Shown here piece after piece: positions 1 to 9,610 of a stretch of DNA of 64,000 nucleotides. How positions within the stretch are numbered: the first letter of the stretch is position 1; each line of letters starts with the position of its first letter. This DNA comes from Streptomyces sp. NBC_00659 (GTDB taxonomy: Bacteria; Actinomycetota; Actinomycetes; Streptomycetales; Streptomycetaceae). Under the pieces are notes generated by a model that had not been told where the DNA came from, ran no database searches, and saw only the letters and a program-made list of their open reading frames with translations. The translations under genes and the position numbers were made by a program. The DNA is taken from positions 3,100,001 to 3,164,000 of the forward strand of contig NZ_CP109031.1 of NCBI RefSeq assembly GCF_036226925.1, given 5' to 3'.

Positions 1-798
1 TTCCGTCGTGTACCGGAGCAGTCCGAACCTCGACCGGTCGCCGTCGTCCACCGGCCTGCCGATGTTGCGGGCGGGGAGTGTGCCGTAGTCGCCGTAGCGG
101 ACGAGATGCGCGTACGACCGCCCGCTCGTGCGTATCTCGTGCCAGGTGTCCCAGTCCACGCGGTCCACTTCGCCACGCTCTCTTTCCAGGAGCCGGTCCA
201 CCTCGTCCGGGAAGCCGCCGGACAGCGCGGCGATCGTGCGCCATGAGGTGAGCGGGGTCAGGGCGTCGAGGGCGCGGAGCGCTTCCTTGCCCGCGTCGGG
301 ACGGCCAGGGGACACGGTCTGGAGGTCGAGGAGGAGATCCACCCTCACCTCGGGATCCGTCCTGTCGAGCAGGGCGGCGGTGCGTTCGGCGAGGTCGTCG
401 GTCCAGGTGCCGGGGAGCCGGACGCGTATGCCGAGGCCGTTGCCACCGTTGAGGGCGCTGTCCGCGGCCGCGGTCTGGTGCGCTGCCGGGAGATCGGGGC
501 CGGTGACAGGGCGGAGTGCCGTATGGGACCAGTACGAGTGGAGCAGGTCCGCATAGGGGGCGGCGGTGAGGTCTGTGTGCGGGGCGTCCAGCCATGCCGC
601 GGTGTATTTCTGGACCGTTGCGACACGTCGGAGTTCCTTGTCCACGGTCAGTTTGAGCTGATGGGTGTCCTGTGCGGCGATCGCCGGCAGCGTCCAGAGG
701 GGAGACGTCCGGTCACGGACCCATGGGGCGAGATCCTTGACGGCGCCCACGGCGTGGGCGCGGATCGGTAGGACGGGAACGTACAGCGGTCCGGACAT
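1..798 (-). CDS. Beta-family protein, 3' end outside window
   Basis: The frame opens at ATG 798 and stays open for 266 codons to the left edge, so the C-terminus is missing. The start reads MSGPLYVPVLPIR. Near the right part of the known segment the protein has an R-V-D-W-D-T-W run and then YGDYG, a pattern I recognise from the Beta family (named for a phage protein; molecular function unknown). Members are often found near restriction and other defence genes. It is divergent from pglW, 269 bases away, so the two could share a control region. The family call rests on these short motifs and the opening PLYVPVL segment; a decisive test would be a profile search. No catalytic motif is visible. 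Confidence 0.65.
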   Translation of the reverse strand, partial: MSGPLYVPVLPIRAHAVGAVKDLAPWVRDRTSPLWTLPAIAAQDTHQLKLTVDKELRRVATVQKYTAAWLDAPHTDLTAAPYADLLHSYWSHTALRPVTGPDLPAAHQTAAADSALNGGNGLGIRVRLPGTWTDDLAERTAALLDRTDPEVRVDLLLDLQTVSPGRPDAGKEALRALDALTPLTSWRTIAALSGGFPDEVDRLLERERGEVDRVDWDTWHEIRTSGRSYAHLVRYGDYGTLPARNIGRPVDDGDRSRFGLLRYTTE

Positions 799-987
799 GG
801 CGGCCCCCTCGACACTGCCCCGCGCTGGTCTCGAATCAGCGTGAGCCGGGGTGAAGGGGGCGGAAAGGGCGCGATCCGGTCACCCGGCCGGAAGGTGTGC
901 GCCCCGGTCCTGGGCCTTTGGGGCGTCCGGCGACGGTCCGCGAGGCGCTGAACACGCAGTGCAGTCCCCGCGTCGGTGTGCGCCCGG

Positions 988-993
988 TAGCAT
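988..993 (+). promoter_or_regulatory. candidate -10 box for pglW
   Basis: TAGCAT lies 74 bases before the pglW start, in the 269-base gap between the divergent Beta-family gene and pglW. It fits the TAnnnT form of Streptomyces -10 boxes, but no convincing -35 hexamer lies 16-19 bases upstream, so this is weak. Nothing else stands out in the gap except purine- and G-rich sequence. Confidence 0.25.
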
Positions 994-1067
994 TCGAGGG
1001 TCTATTCGCCGACCGGGCACCATGGCACGGCACGACAGCGACACTCTCGACAAAGCGGGGATCACGT

Positions 1068-4000
1068 ATGCGGGACGGCCGGTGGGTCACGGTCACCGAA
1101 TCCCAGTTCGAGCACGAGCGGCGTGGCCTGACGGCCATCCGCGAGAAGCTCCGGGACAACGGTCCTTGGCGTGCGTGGTCCAATTTCGTCTTCACCGCGG
1201 GCACCGGTCACGTCCGTGAAGTCGATCTCCTCGTGGTCGCCCCGGGCGGGGTGCATCTGATCGAGCTGAAGGACTGGCACGGCTCGGTCGAGTCCCGCAA
1301 CGGCAGCTGGCTGCAGACCCAGCCGAGCGGCCGGCAGGTGTCGCACGGCAATCCCCTGCATCTGGCGAACAGGAAGGCCAAGGAGCTGGCCTCGCTGTTG
1401 CGCGCGCAGAACGTGCAGGTGTGGGTGTCGGAGGCGGTGTGCTTCACCGACTCCTCCCTGCGCAATCGTCTGCCCGCGCACGATCAGCACGGCCTGTTCA
1501 CCGTGCACCAGCTCGTCGGGATGCTGGAGCGCCCGCCTCTCGAGGAGCGCCGACGCATCGACGCCCCGAAGTCCCGCGCCATCGCGACCGCCCTGGAGCG
1601 GATCGGGATCGCGCCCAGTGACGCCGAGTACCGGGTGGGGCCGTACCAGCTGGACCGGAAGTCGTTCGATTCGGGACCCACCTGGGCGGACTATCTGGCG
1701 CGGCACAGCGAGCTGCCCGAGGCGGCCCGGGTCCGGGTCTATCTGCGGGAGCGCGGCTCGGACGCCGAGCAGCGGGCCTCGGTGGAGCGGGCGGCGCGGC
1801 GCGAGGCCGCGGTGCTGCGCCGCTTCCGGCATCCCGGTGTCGTGCAGCTGAAGCAGTACGACCCGTCCGGGCATCCGGCGGGTCCCGCGCTGATCTTCGA
1901 CTACGACCCGCGGACACTGCGGCTGGACGAGTACCTGGCGCAGTACGGCGGGAAACTCGACGTGCTGACCAGGATGGCGCTGGTGCGTCAGCTCGCCGAG
2001 ACGGTGCGTTCGGCGCACGGGCGGCGGATCTTCCACCGCACGCTCGCGGCGCGGGCGATCCACGTGATGCCGCGGCCTCGCGGCCGGGTGGCGGGGGCGG
2101 ACGGCGAGGAGTCGGGCTGGCTCAACCCGTACGTGCAGATCTCGGACTGGCAGGTCGCCGTGCAGCGCGACGCCGGCTCGGGCGGTCCGGGTGGCGGCGA
2201 GCGGTTCGCGCCGACCACGTTCTCCCGGGCGGGAGCGCATCTGGCGGAGGGAGCGGACTCGTACCTCGCACCCGAACTGACCGCCCCGAAGGCCGACCCC
2301 GTCACCTTGGACGTCTACGGCCTCGGTGTCCTCACCTACCTGCTGGCCACGGGCCAGGCTCCGGCGGCCAGCCAGGCCGAGCTGCTGGCGCGCTTCGAGG
2401 CGGGCGAGGGGCTGCGGCCCAGCGCCGTGGTGGACGGTCTGTCGGAGGACATCGACGAGCTGGTCCAGTCGGCCACGGCGTACAGCATCGCCGACCGTCT
2501 GACCTCGGTGGACGACTTCCTGGACATGCTGGAGGTCGTCGAGGAGACGCTGACCGAGCCGGCCCGTCCGGCAACGCCTCTCCCGGTGGAACCAGAGCCT
2601 GCCCCGGCGCCCGCTCCCGAGAAGGACCCTCTCGAGGCGGTCGCGGGCGACGTCCTGGCCGACCGCTGGGAGGTCAGGCGCAGGCTGGGCACGGGGTCGA
2701 CGAGTCGCGCGTTCCTGGTCCGGGACCTGACGGCGGGCCCCGAGGTACGGCTCTCCAAGTCCCTCGTGGTCCTGAAGGTCGCCCTGTCGGAGCGGGCCGG
2801 CGAGGTGCTGGAGCGCGAAGCCGACGTCATGGGTCGGCTGCGCCCCGACTCGCGGATCATCCGCCTGGTAGAGCCCGAGCCACAGCGCATCGCCGACAAG
2901 ACGGTGCTGGTCCTGGAGTACGTCGGTGACGAGCGCGAGGCCGAACCGGCCGCGCCCGGCGCCTCCCGCACGAGGCGGCGCGAGGAGACGGTCGCCCGAC
3001 GGCTGCGGGAGTCCGGCCGTCTGACCGTGGACCAGCTGGAGGCGTACGGCGACTACCTGTTCGGGGCCGTCGACTTCCTGGAGGGCGAGGGTGTCTGGCA
3101 CCGGGACATCAAGCCGGACAACATCGCCATCCGGGTCCGCCCGAACCGCACCCGGGAACTCGTACTGATCGACTTCTCGCTGGCCGGCTATCCCGTGAAG
3201 GAGACGGGCGCCGGGACGGACGGCTATCTGGACCCGTTCATCGGCGAACTCACCGAGCGTTCGGTGTACGACGCCCATGCCGAGCGATACGCGCTGGCAG
3301 TCACCCTGCACGAGATGGCCTCGGGTGAGCTGCCGGTGTGGGGCGGAGGCCGGGTCTCGGCGCGGCAGACGAACCCGGAGAAGGAGCCGCATCCGGCGAT
3401 CGCCGTGGACGCCTTCGACCCGGCGGTGAAGGACGGGCTGCTGAAGTTCTTCCAGCAGGCCCTGCACCGCGACGCGACGCAGCGCTTCAAGGACCTGAAG
3501 CCCATGCGGGACGCCTGGAAGCGCGTCTTCCTGGCGATGGACGAGGCGAAGCCCTCGTCGCGGCGCTCGCGCCCCGCGCCCGAGGCAATCGCCGCGGAAG
3601 GCGTCGCCGCACGGCTGGAGCCGGTGATCGAGGCGGCCGAGGAGGAGACCGCCGAGCGGCAGCGCGACCGGCTGGCTAAGCAGGTGGAGCGTGACACGCC
3701 GATCTCGGCCTCGGGTCTCGGCCCGGCCGCCGAGTCGTTCGTGTACGGCCTTCGGCCGCGCGTGCACACGGTCGGTGAACTGCTCGACTACAGCCAGCGC
3801 CAGCTGGTCAACGCCCCCGGCCTCGGCGCCAAGACCCGCAAGGAAGTCCTCGGCCGGATCAAGCAGTGGCGCCGCCAGCTCGCAGAACAGCCCGCCGCGC
3901 CACTGACTCCGGCGGGCCGCAAGGCCGCGAAGGAGGAGCTGACGGCAGCCGAGGCGAGCGCCGCCCTGGCGGTCGCAGCGAGCGGAGGCGTGGTCGGCCT

Positions 4001-5789
4001 CCCGGACGCGGCCCTGCGCACGGTCAGCCTGGACGCCCTGGCCACGGTCTTCGCACCCGAGCTGAAGAAGGACGGGTCGAACCGCAACGAGTGCGAGATG
4101 GTACGGCTGCTGCTGCGCCTGCCGGACGAGCGCGGCGAACTGCCCGACATCGGCGTGTGGCCGAAGCAGAAGGACGTGGCGGCGGCTCTGGGCCTGTCGG
4201 CCGGCCGCATCCCCCAGATGCTGAAGACCCAGCGCGGACTGTGGAAGAAGCACCCGGCGGTACGGGCTCTGCGTACCGAGATCCTCGAGCTGCTGCGGGA
4301 TCTGGGCCGGGTAGCCCCGGCGGCGGAGGTCGCCGACGCGCTGGTGGTGCGCCGCGGTACGCAGCTGGAGGAGCGGGAGCAGCGGCGAGCGCTGGCGCTG
4401 GCGGCGGTGCGGGCGGCGGTCGAGGTCGAGCAACTCGTCCCGGATGAAAGCGAGTTCCGCCACGTGCCGAACCGCGAGGCGTCCGACGCGGCCATGGGCG
4501 CCGGCCTGCTCGCCCTGGAGGTCGTCGAGGACGACGCCCCCGAGACCCCGTCCGCCCCCGGCCTCCTCGACTACGCCCAGCGCCTCGGCAAGATCGCCGA
4601 CCGGCTCGCCAAGCACCCGACCCTGCCGACGGCCACGACCGTCCTGGCCGAGCTGAGCAGCATCGCCCCGCCGAGCGCGGCGGTGGAGTGGGACGAGCGC
4701 CGCACGGTGGAGTTGGCGGCAGCGGCCTCCCGCAACGCCGCCGCGACCCCACGCCTGGAGATCTACCCCCGCGACCTGCCGCTCGTACGGGCGCTGCGGC
4801 TCACGCAGGCGGGCCTGGTCCGGGTCATCCCCGACCTGGAGCGCTCACGCCAGCCCGGCCTCACGGTCGACGAGGTCCACGAGCGCGTACGGGCCCGCTT
4901 CCCGGAGCTGCTCGACCAGCGAGGCAGCCACGAGCTGCCGAGGGGCGGCCGACTGACGACGGCGCTACGGGACGCGGGCTTCGACCTGGAGCTGTCCACC
5001 CGCTCCGGCACCCGAACGCTGCGCTACCTGCCCCGCAAACTGACGGACGCGTCGAGCTTCCTGTCGTCGGGCGCGCGGCGACAGGCCACCGGCACGATCG
5101 CCGCCCACCGGTACGCCGACGACACGGAACTCGCGGGCGCGGTCGCCGCGGAGGAGAGGCTGATGTCGTCGTCCCGGCGGGACGGCTTCCGGGTGCTCAC
5201 GGTGCGTACGGCGCTGGCGGGCGCGGCAGTACAGGAGTTGACCGGGGAGCGCTTCGCGGCGGGGGCGGTTTCGGTGACGGAGCTGTTCTTGGAGGCGCTG
5301 CACGAGCTGGTGGAGCAGCGTCCGAAGCCGACGTGGGAGACGCTGTTGCGGGCGGATGTGGCGGATCCCGGGTCCAAGGGGGCGATGAAGTTCGCGGAGT
5401 ACGCGCGGACGGCCTGGGGAGTGGTGGAGCCTCGGCTTGGGGAGCTGGTGGGGGCTAGGGCCGGGGGGTTGGGGTCTGCTTCGGCTCCGGCCGGTGGGCC
5501 GCTGCTGCTCGCTGACGCCGGGGTGTTCGCCCGGTACGACGCGATGGGCGTCCTGGATCGGTTGGCTGAGCGGTCCCGGCGTGGCGGGCGGGGGCTGTGG
5601 TTGCTGTGCCCGCAGAGCGACCCGACGCGACCGCCCCGGCTGGGGACGACGGCGGTTCCGTATCAGGCGGGGCTGGGTGAGTGGGTCGTACTGCCGGACT
5701 CGTGGGTGGGGAACCAGCATCGGGCAGACGGCGAGCGGAGCGGTGGGATGGCGGACGTGGCCGGTGCGAGGGGCTTGGCCGGCGGATGA
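1068..5789 (+). CDS. pglW: BREX type 2 protein kinase PglW (NERD + pseudokinase + kinase)
   Basis: About 1573 residues, the size expected for PglW, the large kinase of the phage growth limitation (BREX type 2) system. Residues 15-120 are a NERD domain with D53 and the E66-L-K68 pair of the PD-(D/E)xK fold. A first kinase-like domain (about 180-500) has HRT in place of HRD near residue 323 and DWQ in place of DFG, so it looks inactive. The second kinase (about 540-840) keeps the lysine (K570), HRDIKPDN (678-685) and D702 (as DFS). A helix-hairpin-helix segment resembling the RNA polymerase alpha C-terminal domain follows at 912-935. The chosen ATG has a GGGG run 7 bases upstream; upstream in-frame starts read as non-protein-like sequence. 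It is first in a pglW-pglX unit. Confidence 0.93.
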   Translation: MRDGRWVTVTESQFEHERRGLTAIREKLRDNGPWRAWSNFVFTAGTGHVREVDLLVVAPGGVHLIELKDWHGSVESRNGSWLQTQPSGRQVSHGNPLHLANRKAKELASLLRAQNVQVWVSEAVCFTDSSLRNRLPAHDQHGLFTVHQLVGMLERPPLEERRRIDAPKSRAIATALERIGIAPSDAEYRVGPYQLDRKSFDSGPTWADYLARHSELPEAARVRVYLRERGSDAEQRASVERAARREAAVLRRFRHPGVVQLKQYDPSGHPAGPALIFDYDPRTLRLDEYLAQYGGKLDVLTRMALVRQLAETVRSAHGRRIFHRTLAARAIHVMPRPRGRVAGADGEESGWLNPYVQISDWQVAVQRDAGSGGPGGGERFAPTTFSRAGAHLAEGADSYLAPELTAPKADPVTLDVYGLGVLTYLLATGQAPAASQAELLARFEAGEGLRPSAVVDGLSEDIDELVQSATAYSIADRLTSVDDFLDMLEVVEETLTEPARPATPLPVEPEPAPAPAPEKDPLEAVAGDVLADRWEVRRRLGTGSTSRAFLVRDLTAGPEVRLSKSLVVLKVALSERAGEVLEREADVMGRLRPDSRIIRLVEPEPQRIADKTVLVLEYVGDEREAEPAAPGASRTRRREETVARRLRESGRLTVDQLEAYGDYLFGAVDFLEGEGVWHRDIKPDNIAIRVRPNRTRELVLIDFSLAGYPVKETGAGTDGYLDPFIGELTERSVYDAHAERYALAVTLHEMASGELPVWGGGRVSARQTNPEKEPHPAIAVDAFDPAVKDGLLKFFQQALHRDATQRFKDLKPMRDAWKRVFLAMDEAKPSSRRSRPAPEAIAAEGVAARLEPVIEAAEEETAERQRDRLAKQVERDTPISASGLGPAAESFVYGLRPRVHTVGELLDYSQRQLVNAPGLGAKTRKEVLGRIKQWRRQLAEQPAAPLTPAGRKAAKEELTAAEASAALAVAASGGVVGLPDAALRTVSLDALATVFAPELKKDGSNRNECEMVRLLLRLPDERGELPDIGVWPKQKDVAAALGLSAGRIPQMLKTQRGLWKKHPAVRALRTEILELLRDLGRVAPAAEVADALVVRRGTQLEEREQRRALALAAVRAAVEVEQLVPDESEFRHVPNREASDAAMGAGLLALEVVEDDAPETPSAPGLLDYAQRLGKIADRLAKHPTLPTATTVLAELSSIAPPSAAVEWDERRTVELAAAASRNAAATPRLEIYPRDLPLVRALRLTQAGLVRVIPDLERSRQPGLTVDEVHERVRARFPELLDQRGSHELPRGGRLTTALRDAGFDLELSTRSGTRTLRYLPRKLTDASSFLSSGARRQATGTIAAHRYADDTELAGAVAAEERLMSSSRRDGFRVLTVRTALAGAAVQELTGERFAAGAVSVTELFLEALHELVEQRPKPTWETLLRADVADPGSKGAMKFAEYARTAWGVVEPRLGELVGARAGGLGSASAPAGGPLLLADAGVFARYDAMGVLDRLAERSRRGGRGLWLLCPQSDPTRPPRLGTTAVPYQAGLGEWVVLPDSWVGNQHRADGERSGGMADVAGARGLAGG

Positions 5790-5915
5790 GTTGGGGCCGG
5801 TGGCCGGACTGACTCCGGCTCCGGTCTGGTGACTGAGGCATGCGGGCGGCGCGGCATGGTGAGCGCGGCTCGATCGATGAGTGATCGATGAACAGACGAG
5901 TGGAGACGTGGCGAC

Positions 5916-8900
5916 GTGATCGACCGCAAGGCTTTGTTGGCCGACCTGATCAAGCGGGTCAAGGCGGTCGAGGCGGACCTCGACAAGCAGGTCAAGGCCG
6001 TACCGGAGGTGGGTGCTCGGCTGCGGGCGGAGTACGACCGAGCCCGGGAGCTGGAGCGTACGGCGGCGACCTGGAACGAGTGGCTGAAGGAACGCGTCAC
6101 GCAGGTCGCGGTTGCGTGGGTGCTGGGCACGGTGTTCGTACGGTTCTGCGAGGACAACAGGCTGATTCCCGAGCCGTATCTTGCGGGGGCGGCTCAGGAG
6201 CGCCAGGAGCTGGCGGAGGCACGGTACGGGCAGTACGTCGCTGATGATTCGGAGGGCGCCGACCCTACGTTTCGCGGCTGGCTGGAGCGTGCGTTCGCGG
6301 AGCTGGGGTCGGGGCAGGCGGGCAAGCTGCTGTTCGACCAGCGGCGCAACCCGCTGTACCAGGTCCCTCTGTCTCACGCCGGGGCTCGGGCGCTGGTGGA
6401 GTTCTGGCGTGAGCGGGACGCGGAGGGGCAGCTCGTTCATGACTTCGCCGACCCTCTGAATGAGGACGGTACGAAGGGGTGGGACACGCGGTTCCTGGGT
6501 GACCTGTACCAGGATCTGTCGGAGGCGGCCCGTAAGACGTATGCGCTGCTCCAGACTCCGGAGTTCGTGGAGGAGTTCATCCTCGACCGGACGATGAGCC
6601 CGGTGGTGCGTGAACTGGGTTCACGGTTCGGCGACTTGAAGATGATCGACCCGACGTGCGGGTCCGGTCACTTCGTGCTGGGTGCGTTCAAGCGGATGGT
6701 GACGCTTTGGGCGGACCGGGTGCCGGGCAAGGACGCGCATGAGCGGGTGCGGGCTGCGCTGGATTCTGTGCACGGGGTGGACATCAATCCGTTCGCGGTG
6801 GCCATCGCGCGGTTCCGGTTGCTGATGGCGGCGATGGCGGCGGCGAATGTGCGGACGCTCGCGGAGGCTGGGCGGTATGACTGGCCTGTGCATTTGGCCG
6901 TGGGTGACTCGCTGATCAAGGCTCGGCAGCTTGAGTTTGGCGTGCGGGGGACCCAGGGGCAGGGGGAACTGGAGTTCAGCACAGAGCAAAAGGACGAGCT
7001 GGCGGAGTTCTCTTACGCTACCGAGGATGTACACGAGGCCGAGTTCAAGGGGATCCTTGAGGTCGGACGATATGACGTGGTGGTAGGGAATCCGCCTTAT
7101 ATTACCGTCAAGGACAAGAAGCTTAATTCGCTTTATCGGGAACTTTATAAGTCCTGTGCGGGGACCTACGCACTGTCCGTGCCGTTTGCCGAAAGGTTCT
7201 TCCAACTGGCGAAGGTTGGGGTTCCGGATGGGCGCGGGTACGGGATGGTCGGGAAGATCACCGCTAACTCGTTTATGAAGCGAGAGTTCGGAACCAAGTT
7301 GATCGAGGAGTACTTCGCACATAAAGTGGAGCTGACTGAGGTTATCGACACCTCGGGAGCTTACATTCCTGGGCATGGGACGCCGACTGTCATTTTGGTG
7401 GGGCGGCGGCGGGCCGGGAATGCGCGGGGGGAGACTATTCGGACGGTCCGTAGCGTGCAGGGCGAGCCTGAGGCGCCCGAGGATCCTTCTGAAGGTCTGG
7501 TATGGACTGCGATCGCGAGCCAGGTAGACGATCCTGGAACGGTTAGCCAGTGGGTTTCCGTAGACGATTTGAAGCGCGAAGCACACTTCGGAAAACATCC
7601 ATGGATTCTAGCCGCAGGCGGTCTCGAAGTTATCGAGCGGCTCGAAAAGGCGCTCACTCGGCGCCTAAAGGCAGCCATTGTCCCCCCGATTGGTCGAGCT
7701 ATTCGAGCAGGAGCGGACGATGCGTACGTTCGACCGCTTCGCAGCACGTATCGCACAGTAACGGATCGCCGCGGTTTGCGCCCACTTATGGCCGGAGAGG
7801 CCGTTCGAGACTGGATCGCACAACCGCAGGAGAATATCTGGTTCCCCTACACCAAAGAGGCCGACTCTAACACTCTGGAGATCGAACTTTGGCCACTTCG
7901 CAGAGTTCTTGAGGCTCGGCGCACATTCCAGGGCGACATGTCTGATGCGGGACTAAGCTGGTGGGACTACATGCAGTACACTGCATCGGCATACTCCACA
8001 CCTCTCTCAATCACATTCGCCGAAGTGGCTACGCACAACAACTTTGTACTCGACAGGGGCGGGAAGGTATTCAAACAGACAGCGCCGGTCATTAAACTCG
8101 GCGAGGAGGCAACTGATCAAGAACACTTCGGCTTGCTCGGATTGCTGAACAGCTCTACAGCATGCTTTTGGCTTAAGATGAACTGTCACGACAAGGGAAT
8201 CCGAGGAGAGGGCGGCGGATTTACGAGCGATGACTGGGAGCGCTTTTATCAATTCAACGGAGGAAATATTGAAAATTTTCCGCTACCAGCCAAATGCCCG
8301 GCCTCAATTACTGAGCGCCTCGACGCTCTTGCCCAAGACCTGACAGTCACCGATTCTGCTACCCCCGCGGCCCCAACGCTGCGCGAAGCCCAAGCCAACT
8401 GGCGCTCCACCCGAGCCCAAATGATCGCCCTCCAAGAGGAACTCGACTGGCAGGTCTACTCCCTCTACAACCTGCACGCCGAAGACCTGCGCGCCCCCGA
8501 AGCCGAGGTTCCCGAACTCGCGCTAGGCGAGCGGGCCTTCGAGATTGCGCTTGCTCGGCGAGTGGAGAACGGAGAGGCCTCCGGGGAATGGTTCAAGCGG
8601 CATGGGGCTACGCCCATTACGGAGCTGCCCGCCCACTGGTCCGACGTCTACAAGGCCGTCGTACAGAAGCGCATCGACGCCATCGAGACCAGCCGCGCCA
8701 TCGGCATGATCGAGAGGCCCGAGTACAAGCGACGTTGGGCAACCGACGGTTGGGATGCCCTTCAGAAGAAGGCCTTGCAGTCCTGGCTGCTCGACCGGAT
8801 CGAGAAACGTGAGCACTGGTTCGACGAGGACGGGCAGCCCACCCTCCTCACCCGCTCCCAGCTCACCGACATCCTGTCCCGTGACGAGGAGTTCGTCTCT

Positions 8901-9542
8901 GTCGCCGAGTTGTACGAGCCCCGCACCGAGCTGGCCACCGTCGTAGCTGGACTCCTCGCGGACGAGCACGTCCCCTTCCTCGCCGCCCTCCGCTACAAGC
9001 CCGCCGCCCTGAAGAAGCGCCAGGACTGGGAACACGTCTGGGAGCTTCAGCGCAAGGAGGACGCCGCCGAAACCGAGGCGGAAAAGCGGAAGATCCGGGA
9101 CTCCATCCCCGTACCGCCCAAGTACACCTCGGCCGACTTCCTCAAGCCCTCCTACTGGCGAGCCCGCGGCAAGCTCGACGTGCCCAAGGAGCGATTCATC
9201 TCCTACGCGACCGGGCCGATCTCCGGTACTCCCGAGTTGTACGGGTGGGCCGGCTGGGACCACCGGGAGCAGGCGCAAGCGCTCGCCACCTACTTCACCG
9301 TGCACGAGCTGGCCACCGAGGAGATCACCCCGCTCCTCGCTGGCCTACTCGAACTCCAGCCCTGGCTTACCCAGTGGCACAACGAGTTCGACGGCAGGTA
9401 CGGCGGCTCCCCCGCAGGCTTCTTCGCCGGGCACCGCTCCCTCTACCAGGGCCAGCACGGCCTGACCGACGACGACCTGCGCGCGTGGAGCCCGCCGGCC
9501 GCCACGCGAGGCAGGGGCCGTCGCCCCGCCGCGAAGGACTGA
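5916..9542 (+). CDS. pglX: BREX type 2 DNA adenine methyltransferase PglX
   Basis: A 1208-residue protein of the PglX family, which modifies host DNA on adenine so that self can be told from phage. Motif I is DPTCGSGHF (residues 245-253) and the catalytic motif IV is NPPY (392-395); both are intact. The middle and the target-recognition part (about residues 600-800, bases 7700-8300) is far richer in A+T than its neighbours: bases 8221-8280 are about 38% G+C by hand count. The rest returns to the usual level. GTG is the start, with GGAG about 10 bases upstream. It lies 126 bases after pglW on the same strand and is probably co-transcribed. A strong hairpin follows. Short G runs in the gene could in principle slip, as in the phase-variable S. 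coelicolor pglX. Confidence 0.94.
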   Translation: MIDRKALLADLIKRVKAVEADLDKQVKAVPEVGARLRAEYDRARELERTAATWNEWLKERVTQVAVAWVLGTVFVRFCEDNRLIPEPYLAGAAQERQELAEARYGQYVADDSEGADPTFRGWLERAFAELGSGQAGKLLFDQRRNPLYQVPLSHAGARALVEFWRERDAEGQLVHDFADPLNEDGTKGWDTRFLGDLYQDLSEAARKTYALLQTPEFVEEFILDRTMSPVVRELGSRFGDLKMIDPTCGSGHFVLGAFKRMVTLWADRVPGKDAHERVRAALDSVHGVDINPFAVAIARFRLLMAAMAAANVRTLAEAGRYDWPVHLAVGDSLIKARQLEFGVRGTQGQGELEFSTEQKDELAEFSYATEDVHEAEFKGILEVGRYDVVVGNPPYITVKDKKLNSLYRELYKSCAGTYALSVPFAERFFQLAKVGVPDGRGYGMVGKITANSFMKREFGTKLIEEYFAHKVELTEVIDTSGAYIPGHGTPTVILVGRRRAGNARGETIRTVRSVQGEPEAPEDPSEGLVWTAIASQVDDPGTVSQWVSVDDLKREAHFGKHPWILAAGGLEVIERLEKALTRRLKAAIVPPIGRAIRAGADDAYVRPLRSTYRTVTDRRGLRPLMAGEAVRDWIAQPQENIWFPYTKEADSNTLEIELWPLRRVLEARRTFQGDMSDAGLSWWDYMQYTASAYSTPLSITFAEVATHNNFVLDRGGKVFKQTAPVIKLGEEATDQEHFGLLGLLNSSTACFWLKMNCHDKGIRGEGGGFTSDDWERFYQFNGGNIENFPLPAKCPASITERLDALAQDLTVTDSATPAAPTLREAQANWRSTRAQMIALQEELDWQVYSLYNLHAEDLRAPEAEVPELALGERAFEIALARRVENGEASGEWFKRHGATPITELPAHWSDVYKAVVQKRIDAIETSRAIGMIERPEYKRRWATDGWDALQKKALQSWLLDRIEKREHWFDEDGQPTLLTRSQLTDILSRDEEFVSVAELYEPRTELATVVAGLLADEHVPFLAALRYKPAALKKRQDWEHVWELQRKEDAAETEAEKRKIRDSIPVPPKYTSADFLKPSYWRARGKLDVPKERFISYATGPISGTPELYGWAGWDHREQAQALATYFTVHELATEEITPLLAGLLELQPWLTQWHNEFDGRYGGSPAGFFAGHRSLYQGQHGLTDDDLRAWSPPAATRGRGRRPAAKD

Positions 9543-9554
9543 CAGCCGTCCAGG

Positions 9555-9597
9555 CCCTGCCGAGGCGCCGCACGTCAACTGCCGTGCCTCGGCAGGG
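9555..9597. terminator. hairpin terminator between pglX and the HATPase gene
   Basis: A perfect 12-base stem, CCCTGCCGAGGC at 9555-9566 and its complement at 9586-9597, closes a 19-base loop. It sits 12 bases after the pglX stop and before the convergent HATPase stop, so it can serve both strands. There is no long T run, as is usual in Streptomyces. Confidence 0.8.
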
Positions 9598-9610
9598 TCT
9601 TCGCGTGTCG

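Noticed and set aside
1062..4616. Long open frame of 1184 codons antisense to pglW
   Set aside because: It is rich in Arg, Gly, Leu and Gln in the way of G+C-rich shadow frames, has no motif, and lies opposite a clear PglW.
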